Positions 19,002 through 26,753 of a DNA stretch of 64,000 nt are shown here, piece by piece. The stretch lies in assembly GCA_026417415.1 (NCBI GenBank), contig JAOADG010000004.1, positions 60,785-124,784 of the forward strand. The letters run 5' to 3'. Under the pieces are notes generated by a model. The model did not search any database, was not told the origin of the DNA, and saw only the letters and a list, made by a program, of their open reading frames with translations. The position numbers and the translations under genes are program-made. The stretch is from a bacterium (GTDB lineage: Bacteria; Electryoneota; JAOADG01). Every line of letters starts with the position of its first letter. The stretch's first letter is position 1.

Positions 19002-22000
19002 ATGGAATTAATTAATTTTTTACTTCCAAAACTCAATAGTCCATCCCTTCAACGTATTGTAGAACGTTCGTTACGTGGGTTTAGCACCATCGTAAAAGCA
19101 GAGCCACTCTCTTTTCCATCCATTATCGCTGCCCTATTGGTTCAACAAAGTCAGTTTCGTTCTTGTAAAAAAATCATTCTCGTAGCAGAAAATCGGTTGG
19201 AAGCAGATGCCATCCACGACGATGCAAATGCTTTACTTGGAAAAAACGTGTTTTTGGTATCTCAAAGAGAAGCATTCCCGGGAGATGTATTAGGTGCGCC
19301 AGATAATGAGAAAAGCGAACGTGCGATTGCTTTACAAGCGTTCTACCAGCCAGATGAAAAGCATGTTCCTGCATTATTTGTTATGCCTGCAGTGGTGCTA
19401 CTTGAAGGGATATCAAAACCTGAACCTCCAATCCGTTTTCAAGTAGGTGATTTATTAGATCCGGAAGAACTATCTGAAACTCTTGTCAAAGCAGGATTTG
19501 ATAGACAAACCACAGCAACTGAACCAGCTGAATTTGCAAGACGCGGTGGAATCTTTGATATCTATGGTTGGGGACAGAACCAGATAGTAAGAATCGAGTT
19601 GGATGATATTGTGATTGAATCCATTCGTTTTGTAGATCCGATTACTCAACGATCGATTCAAGAAGTGAATGCAGCATCCATTCTCATTAACGATCCTACT
19701 CAATCCAGCAACGAATTTTTGTTGGATCAAATCAATCCTAACGAGGCCATATTCATTTTTTCAGATTTTACTAACATTCATTTCACTTGGCAAGATTGGG
19801 AAAAATCTGTTCAAGAGAGAGAGGATCTTGAACTTCCACCCTATCTTTCCGTAGAAGAGGTGTATAGTAAACTGAAACATTACACCAAAGTTCTATTTGC
19901 TCCATTAGAGTTGGATAAACAGATTTTCCAGAATTTAATCAACGGCGAAGAGATCCAAGAAGTAAAAATTCCTTATCAACCACTGGGCTACTACCGAGGC
20001 GATTTAGAAACTCTTGAAGGGCAATATCGAAATTCAAAAAAGCAAGGATGGAATTGCGTTCTTTTATGTGATACTGAGAGACAAAGAGAGCGTCTATACG
20101 ATTTATTTGAGGAAAAAGAAAATAGTGTACTATCAGAAATTCCAATCGGTATTCCCTCTATCCATCATGGATTTCATTTACTGGATTCCAAATTAGTCGT
20201 TTACACAGAACATCAGATATTTGGGAGAACAAGGAGAAGAGGTAGGTACAAACAATTTATACCATCAAAAACAGAGATGAAATCCATTGAAGGAATTCGT
20301 CGTGGTGACTATGTAGTGCACATTGATCATGGAATTGGTCGTTTTGAGGGATTAGAAAAGGTTAGAATTTTAGATAGTGAACAAGAGTGTTTTCGAATTG
20401 TATTTGCGGGTGGTGTATCGGTGTTGGTACGAATGGAAAATTTTTCCAAAATACAGTTGTACCGCTCCGAAGATCCCAACCCTCCATTATCCAGAATTGG
20501 CGGTTCTGAATGGGCAAATGCTAGAACGCGTGCAAAGCGTATGGCAAACGAAATGGCAAAACAGATTATTAATCTGTATGCCAATCGTGCGATTGTTCAA
20601 AGGCCACCTTTACCGCCGGATGGTGCTACTCAACACGAATTTGAAATATCTTTTGAATACGAAGAAACACCCGATCAATTAACTGCTACAGAAGAAATTA
20701 AAGCCGATTTACAAAAAGAACAACCGATGGATAGGTTATTAATTGGTGATGTGGGATTCGGAAAAACTGAAGTTGCTATGCGAGCAGCATGGAAAGTCGT
20801 ACAAGAAAATAAACAAGTTGCTGTCATCTGTCCTACCACAGTTTTGGCTGCTCAACATGGAAATACATTTCGTGAACGATTTCGTTTCACAGGTGCAAAC
20901 ATTGAAGTACTCTCCAGATTTACTTACCCAAAGGATGTAAAAAGAATTTTAGAAGAGTTAAAGCAGGGAAAAATTGATATTCTGATTGGAACGCATCGTT
21001 TGTTAAGTAAAGATGTACAATTTAAAAATCTTGGTTTATTGATTATTGATGAAGAACATAAATTTGGTGTACGCCATAAAGATGAACTAAGAAAAAAACG
21101 TTTGGAAGTAGATGTACTAACATTGTCTGCCACACCCATACCGAGAACATTACAAATGGCAATATCCGGTGTGCGGGACGTTAGTTTCATTCGGACAGCG
21201 CCTGCGGAAAGATTACCGGTAGAAACAGAGGTAGTTGCATACGATGAAAGAATTATTAAAGAGGCCATTTTAAGAGAAATTTCAAGAGGAGGTCAAGTTT
21301 TCTTTGTCCACAATCGTATTGAAACCATGCCGCAAATGGTAGAAAAATTGAAGCAATTGCTTCCAAATGTTTCGTTTGCAATGGCTCATGCCAAACTACC
21401 TCCACATCAATTAGAAAAAATTATGTTGGACTTTATCCAAAACAAATATCATGTTCTTGTCAGTTCAATGATTATTGAATCTGGAATTGACTTGCCCAAT
21501 GTGAATACCTTAATTGTAAATCGTGCGGATCTACTTGGCTTGGCACAACTTTATCAATTGCGTGGAAGGATTGGGCGAAGCAATCGTCAGGCATATGCAT
21601 GGTTGTTGACACCACCAGAGTCAATCCTTTCAGGAAATGCAAGAAAACGGCTTCGGACTCTGCAAGAGTTTTCAAATTTAGGAACAGGTTATGAAATCGC
21701 TTTACGAGATTTAGAGATACGAGGTGCAGGGAATTTATTGGGTAAAGAACAATCCGGAATGATCACAGAAGTGGGTTTAGAACTTTATCTTGAAATGTTG
21801 GAAGAAGCCATACAACAAATTCGAGAAGAAAGCAAGATTGTTGCTCAGGAACTTGAGACCGAAAGTACTCCGATTCGAATAGAGTTTGCAGGAGATGCCT
21901 TTCTTTCTTCGGATTATATTGAAGACATTCAAGAACGTGTAGAAGTGTATCGTAGGTTGGAAAAAATGAATGAGAGAAATGAAGTATTGGATATTCAAGC

Positions 22001-22385
22001 AGAACTCAAAGATCGATATGGGAAAATTCCCAAAGAAACGGAACGTCTTTTAACAATTGTAAATTTGCGTATTCTTGCAAAGAAACTCAAAATCTCCACA
22101 ATAACAGTACAACGCAATTCTATATTACTGGTCGCAAATCTGGGAAATGTAGTTCCAACAGCACAAGATGAAAAAGTATTGGCTTGGATGAATCAATTCA
22201 AATCCATTTTAGATAGTAAAAATGCGTTTGTTGTTACTAAACCCTTTGGCATTCAGATATCTAAGACACTATCCCAAGATTTTGACGATTTTATCCAACG
22301 CACGATAAACGATTTATACTTTTGTTGCACATCAAGTCAAACGGATGCGGTTGTTCAAGAAATTGAAACAAAAGTTGTCCAATAG
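19002..22385 (+). CDS. mfd: Transcription-repair coupling factor Mfd
   Basis: 1127 aa; DYVVHIDHGIGRFEGLEKV, RLLIGDVGFGKTEVAMRAA, TLSATPIPRTLQMAISGVRD, LRGRIGRSNRQAYAW. Confidence 0.98.
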   Translation: MELINFLLPKLNSPSLQRIVERSLRGFSTIVKAEPLSFPSIIAALLVQQSQFRSCKKIILVAENRLEADAIHDDANALLGKNVFLVSQREAFPGDVLGAPDNEKSERAIALQAFYQPDEKHVPALFVMPAVVLLEGISKPEPPIRFQVGDLLDPEELSETLVKAGFDRQTTATEPAEFARRGGIFDIYGWGQNQIVRIELDDIVIESIRFVDPITQRSIQEVNAASILINDPTQSSNEFLLDQINPNEAIFIFSDFTNIHFTWQDWEKSVQEREDLELPPYLSVEEVYSKLKHYTKVLFAPLELDKQIFQNLINGEEIQEVKIPYQPLGYYRGDLETLEGQYRNSKKQGWNCVLLCDTERQRERLYDLFEEKENSVLSEIPIGIPSIHHGFHLLDSKLVVYTEHQIFGRTRRRGRYKQFIPSKTEMKSIEGIRRGDYVVHIDHGIGRFEGLEKVRILDSEQECFRIVFAGGVSVLVRMENFSKIQLYRSEDPNPPLSRIGGSEWANARTRAKRMANEMAKQIINLYANRAIVQRPPLPPDGATQHEFEISFEYEETPDQLTATEEIKADLQKEQPMDRLLIGDVGFGKTEVAMRAAWKVVQENKQVAVICPTTVLAAQHGNTFRERFRFTGANIEVLSRFTYPKDVKRILEELKQGKIDILIGTHRLLSKDVQFKNLGLLIIDEEHKFGVRHKDELRKKRLEVDVLTLSATPIPRTLQMAISGVRDVSFIRTAPAERLPVETEVVAYDERIIKEAILREISRGGQVFFVHNRIETMPQMVEKLKQLLPNVSFAMAHAKLPPHQLEKIMLDFIQNKYHVLVSSMIIESGIDLPNVNTLIVNRADLLGLAQLYQLRGRIGRSNRQAYAWLLTPPESILSGNARKRLRTLQEFSNLGTGYEIALRDLEIRGAGNLLGKEQSGMITEVGLELYLEMLEEAIQQIREESKIVAQELETESTPIRIEFAGDAFLSSDYIEDIQERVEVYRRLEKMNERNEVLDIQAELKDRYGKIPKETERLLTIVNLRILAKKLKISTITVQRNSILLVANLGNVVPTAQDEKVLAWMNQFKSILDSKNAFVVTKPFGIQISKTLSQDFDDFIQRTINDLYFCCTSSQTDAVVQEIETKVVQ

Positions 22386-22393
22386 AATCCAAC

Positions 22394-23449
22394 ATGTTCT
22401 CTTCCGATCAACACATTCAAACGCTTGCTCAACTATTTAGGAATTATTTTCAATACTTGCCTACTTCAGTAGTTCAATTGAAAGGAGATGCGTCTGCCAG
22501 AACTTTATATCGGATGCAACATCGCAATCAATCCGTGATAGGTGTATATGGTCCAGATGTTTACGAAAATCGTGCATTTATTGGTTTTACAAAATCTTTT
22601 TTACAATGTGGTTTTCCTGTCCCTCAAATTTATACTGTTTCAAAAAACGAATTGTATTACCTAGAAGAAGATTTGGGTGATGTCACACTCTATAACCTTG
22701 TGCAACAAGTAAAACCGTCTATTTATACTCACCCTGACCCACAATACCTTCGTAGGCATTATGTTGATGCCATTGAATACCTCATTCAATTTCAAACCGA
22801 ATTGGTTCATTGGATAAATTGGGAACTTTGTTACCAAACAAAAGTATTTGATGAAACGGCTTGGGAAACCGATATCAACAACTTTCTTTTCTATTTTATA
22901 AAATCTTTCTACACTTCGGATGATAATGAATGTGAAGCAATGAAAAAGGAGTTAATTCTACTCTATTCTTATCTCAGAAAAAATTCATTAGAATACTTTT
23001 TGTACAGAGATTTTCAATCAAGAAACATTATGGTAACCGGAAAAGGATTGTATTTTATTGATTACCAATCTGCACGTAAAGGGGCATTGCCTTATGATTT
23101 GGCCGCTTTACTCTATGATGCACGTGCAAATTTATCAAATGATTTTAGAGAAGAGTTAAAAGATTTTTATACGGATAAAATTTCGTCAAAAATTGCACAA
23201 TCTGAGTGGAAAAAAATTAAGGAATCGTTTCCCTTTTACGCGATAATCCGTATTCTTCAAGCATTGGGCAGTTATGGACGAAATGCAAAGATTCATAAGA
23301 AAAAAGAGTATCTTGAATCCGTTCCGTTTGCACTTGCCAATTTAGTTTCAATCCTACAAAAACATTCATACCAAACATTGTTTCCAATTCTATGGAAATT
23401 CGTTCAAAACGGATTCACTCCACTGCATAGGTTAGAAAAAGAGATATAG
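22394..23449 (+). CDS. Aminoglycoside-phosphotransferase-fold sugar kinase (AmgK-like)
   Basis: 351 aa; GDASARTLYRM, EDLGDVTLYNLV, FLYRDFQSRNIMV...FIDYQSARKGALPYDLAALLYD. Confidence 0.85.
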   Translation: MFSSDQHIQTLAQLFRNYFQYLPTSVVQLKGDASARTLYRMQHRNQSVIGVYGPDVYENRAFIGFTKSFLQCGFPVPQIYTVSKNELYYLEEDLGDVTLYNLVQQVKPSIYTHPDPQYLRRHYVDAIEYLIQFQTELVHWINWELCYQTKVFDETAWETDINNFLFYFIKSFYTSDDNECEAMKKELILLYSYLRKNSLEYFLYRDFQSRNIMVTGKGLYFIDYQSARKGALPYDLAALLYDARANLSNDFREELKDFYTDKISSKIAQSEWKKIKESFPFYAIIRILQALGSYGRNAKIHKKKEYLESVPFALANLVSILQKHSYQTLFPILWKFVQNGFTPLHRLEKEI

Positions 23450-23451
23450 CA

Positions 23452-24600
23452 ATGCTACAAGATCTGCTTATCCGCATTTATAGTTTTAGTTATCACAACC
23501 AACATTTGAAATTGTTTGATCCTGCAGGGAATGGGGGTGGTTTTGTTTTTGATTGTCGTGCTTTACCTAATCCACATAGAGATGAACGGTTGCGTCATCA
23601 AACGGGAATAGATGAACCAGTTCAGCGATTTATGCTTTCGTATAGAGAGACCAACCAATTTCTAAACCACTCCTTTCAACTTATTCTTCAAACGATTGAG
23701 AATTTCAAAGGACGTGGATTTCAACACCTGCAAGTTGCCTTTGGTTGTACAGGGGGTAGGCACCGTTCTGTATTTTGTGCTGAGTGGTTGTCAAAAGCAT
23801 TGAAAGAACAAGGGTATCATACAAAAACGGTTCATTGGGAATTGGAACAAACTGAGGTTCAGTATCGTAAACGTCGTGGCATGATCTTGGCTGCTGGCTT
23901 TGGAACACGGTTGTTACCACTCACGTCCTCTACTCCAAAAGCATTGATTCAAGTTGACTCCAAAACTATGTTGGATTGGACAGTTGAGGCATTATCTCAA
24001 GCAGGTTGTACCGAGATCGTGATAAATACACATCATCATAGAGAAATGGTTTACCAATGGTGGAAAAACGCAAAATTTCCAAATGTTTCAATGGAACTGT
24101 CCATTGAACCAGAAATTTTAGGGACTTGTGGCGGAATACGAAAAGCACTTCCATACCTACACTCTCCCAACCCAGTAATCATTCATAATTGTGATATATG
24201 GACGGACTATCCACTTCATGAACTATTTTCCAAGATAGAAAACCAATTTGACCCTTCATTATATGCTGTATTAGTGGTATCCGAAAGACCATCTTCCAGT
24301 TATTTTTTAGTTAATGATAATTATGAAATATGTGGAATTTCTATAAAAGAAAAAGTTTTCCAAATACGCCCCCTTGAAAGCGAGTGGAAGGAGTTTGCAT
24401 TTTCAGGCATCCATTTCTTGTACCCACAAGCATTGGAGCAAATGGTCGCTTCCACTCATTTTAACATTATTGATTTATATATTGATTGGATCAAGCAAGG
24501 TAAAAAAATTCAAGTGCTCCCTGTGAATGGAAATTGGTTTGATATGGGAACATTTGAGAAGTTAGAAACATTAAAACAGTTTTTACAGTCAAGAAAGTAA
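23452..24600 (+). CDS. Fusion of RapZ C-terminal domain with MurU-like nucleotidyltransferase
   Basis: N-terminal half FDPAGNGGGFVFDCRALPNPHRDERLRHQTGIDEPV...VAFGCTGGRHRSVFCAEWL is RapZ C-terminal-like; from aa 144 MILAAGFGTRLLPLTSSTPKALIQVDSKTMLDW...NTHHHREMV is a sugar-1-phosphate nucleotidyltransferase. Confidence 0.9.
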   Translation: MLQDLLIRIYSFSYHNQHLKLFDPAGNGGGFVFDCRALPNPHRDERLRHQTGIDEPVQRFMLSYRETNQFLNHSFQLILQTIENFKGRGFQHLQVAFGCTGGRHRSVFCAEWLSKALKEQGYHTKTVHWELEQTEVQYRKRRGMILAAGFGTRLLPLTSSTPKALIQVDSKTMLDWTVEALSQAGCTEIVINTHHHREMVYQWWKNAKFPNVSMELSIEPEILGTCGGIRKALPYLHSPNPVIIHNCDIWTDYPLHELFSKIENQFDPSLYAVLVVSERPSSSYFLVNDNYEICGISIKEKVFQIRPLESEWKEFAFSGIHFLYPQALEQMVASTHFNIIDLYIDWIKQGKKIQVLPVNGNWFDMGTFEKLETLKQFLQSRK

Positions 24601-24628
24601 AAAAACGGTGTGTTTCACACCGTTTTTT
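24601..24628 (+). terminator. Intrinsic terminator
   Basis: ACGGTGTG-ttt-CACACCGT followed by TTTTT, directly after the stop codon. Confidence 0.85.
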
Positions 24629-24647
24629 ACTGTAATTCAGCAACTTT

Positions 24648-25694
24648 TTATTCTACCCAATCCGCAATAAATACATTTGTTTCACCAGGTTTTGAATGAA
24701 ACCGATTCGAACAAAAGACCAATTTTTTCCCATCCTTGGTAAACATTGGAAAGCCATCAAATTCATTGTGATAGGTTATACGTTTTAAGCCGCTACCATC
24801 TATATTGATCATATATAACTCAAAATTTCTTGGACTATCCATATTTGAACTAAAAATGATCCGTTTTCCATCTGGATGGAAAAAGGGAGCAAAGTTTGCA
24901 GCACCATTATTGGTCACCTGTCGTATATTTTTCCCATCTGCATCACATACAAATAGCTCTAATCGAGTCGGTCGCACCAATCCACTTTCTACCAATTCTT
25001 GATAATCTGCCAATTCTTTTTCTGTTTTTGGACGACTTGCACGAAAGACCAATTTTTTTCCATCCCAAGAGAAAAAAGCACCACCATCATAACCTTTTTC
25101 ATGAGTAATTCGTGTAACGTTGGAACCATCCAAATTCATGGTATAAAGTTCGGGATCACCATCTCTTGTAGAGGTGAAGACGATTTTATCCCCTTGGGGG
25201 GATACAGTTGCCTCGGCATCATAGCCCTTAACATTGGTTAACGGTTTAAGATTACTACCATCCGATTTTGCTACAAAAATATCAAAAGAGTCATACAGCT
25301 TCCATACATACCCTTTTGTACGATCTGGGGTTGGAGGACATTTTGGGTCATACAAATGTGTAGAAGAATATAGAATTAAACTATCACCGGGTAGAAAATA
25401 AGCACAAGTTGTCCGACCTAAACCGGTTGAAACCATCTTTTTATTAGAACCATCTACATCCATAGTGAAAATCTGATCACATTGAAGGTCGCCCACGGTT
25501 GCCTGAAAAATTAATTGGTTTTCTGAAAAAGAAAAGTATGCTTCTGCGTTTTCTCCCCCGTTGGTCAGCATTCTTATATTTTTTAAGTGCTGCTCTTCTG
25601 GAAATCGATAGGTATCTAAAATTAGATCTTCAGCACAAGCAACTTGTGAAATCACAATGTAAGCAAACCAAAGGAAAAATAGATTCAATTTCAT
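24648..25694 (-). CDS. TolB-like / PD40 beta-propeller secreted protein
   Basis: 348 aa, signal peptide; repeated D-G-S-N-x-x-x-T / P-x-G-x-K-I-V-F-x-S motifs (SPQGDKIVFTSTRDGDPELYTMNLDGSNVTRIT). Confidence 0.88.
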   Translation of the reverse strand: MKLNLFFLWFAYIVISQVACAEDLILDTYRFPEEQHLKNIRMLTNGGENAEAYFSFSENQLIFQATVGDLQCDQIFTMDVDGSNKKMVSTGLGRTTCAYFLPGDSLILYSSTHLYDPKCPPTPDRTKGYVWKLYDSFDIFVAKSDGSNLKPLTNVKGYDAEATVSPQGDKIVFTSTRDGDPELYTMNLDGSNVTRITHEKGYDGGAFFSWDGKKLVFRASRPKTEKELADYQELVESGLVRPTRLELFVCDADGKNIRQVTNNGAANFAPFFHPDGKRIIFSSNMDSPRNFELYMINIDGSGLKRITYHNEFDGFPMFTKDGKKLVFCSNRFHSKPGETNVFIADWVE

Positions 25695-25857
25695 AATTTA
25701 ACCCCGTAAAGTAAGAAAGTAAATGTAATCCAAAGCAAGGGATCAAGCAAGTGGTTGATTTTTTAAATAGGTATAGGAAATTATAGAAAACAAGTTATAC
25801 GATTTGGATAACGTAAATTGGATTTTTATATTGAGATAAATATAGAAGGAGGGCAAA

Positions 25858-26640
25858 GTGTCAAATACAAAAGAAATTACCTTGACCATCAACGAACAAG
25901 TCAATCAAATAAATGATCGAATCATAGATTTAAGCGAACAATTGCCTCAATTGCTTAGTGCGAGAAAATATAGTGAAGCCAAATTAACTGTGGATTCTAT
26001 TTATGTATTACTTAATGTATTGGAAAAATTGAGTACTATAGAAAATGAATTGGCCAGATTACCAGAATTGTTAAGTTCATTAACGCAATCAACACAAGAT
26101 ATAATCCAATTGGAATCTAAAGAAATTTCTCCCAAACCGTCTAAAATTATAAAAAAACCAGTTAAAAAAGTGATCGTTGAAAAAAAATCTCAAGAAGAAC
26201 TCGTAGCTACACAAGAAAAAAAATCAGTTAAAAAAGTATCTAAGAAATCTCTACGAAAAGGCAGACCTACCAAAGAAGAATTTGAATCTGCTGAAAGATT
26301 GCCAAGACACGAACAGAAAGATTTTTATTTTCCCATTTTGGAAGTTCTACAAGAAAACAATGGCAGACAAACAGGTGCTCTTACCATCTTAGGCATCAAA
26401 AACAAAATCGGGGATACATTTTTAGCAGGTGATTATGAATTTATCGGCTCCAATAAAGCGCCACGATGGCAAGTGGTCGCACGTTGGGCACAAAACAAAC
26501 TGAAACAATTAGGATTGGTTACTTCGTTAGAACGTGGCATTTGGGCGTTAACTGATACAGGAAAAGCACTTGTCAATGGAAAAATTCAATTCACTCCTGA
26601 GCAAATTGATAAGATGAAAGTACCGATTACCATTTCATAA
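25858..26640 (+). CDS. Coiled-coil protein with Lys-rich linker and C-terminal Mrr_N-like winged-helix domain
   Basis: GTG start after aggaggg RBS; C-terminus APRWQVVARWAQNKLKQLGLVTSLERGIWALTDTGKALV; linker RKGRPTKEEF. Confidence 0.7.
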   Translation: MSNTKEITLTINEQVNQINDRIIDLSEQLPQLLSARKYSEAKLTVDSIYVLLNVLEKLSTIENELARLPELLSSLTQSTQDIIQLESKEISPKPSKIIKKPVKKVIVEKKSQEELVATQEKKSVKKVSKKSLRKGRPTKEEFESAERLPRHEQKDFYFPILEVLQENNGRQTGALTILGIKNKIGDTFLAGDYEFIGSNKAPRWQVVARWAQNKLKQLGLVTSLERGIWALTDTGKALVNGKIQFTPEQIDKMKVPITIS

Positions 26641-26664
26641 CTCCATGTAAAGATATTTTTCGTT

Positions 26665-26691
26665 AGGGCGGGTACTATAACCGCCCTTTTT
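26665..26691 (+). terminator. Intrinsic terminator
   Basis: AGGGCGG...CCGCCCT stem followed by TTTTT. Confidence 0.75.
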
Positions 26692-26753
26692 GATTTTGCA
26701 ACTAAGTTACGTCTTTTGTACACTAACGATATAACCCAATCAATTCAACTGGA

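Noticed and set aside
22394-23449. Aminoglycoside resistance gene
   Set aside because: APH fold is shared with sugar kinases; genomic context with a MurU-like enzyme favours an AmgK-type role.
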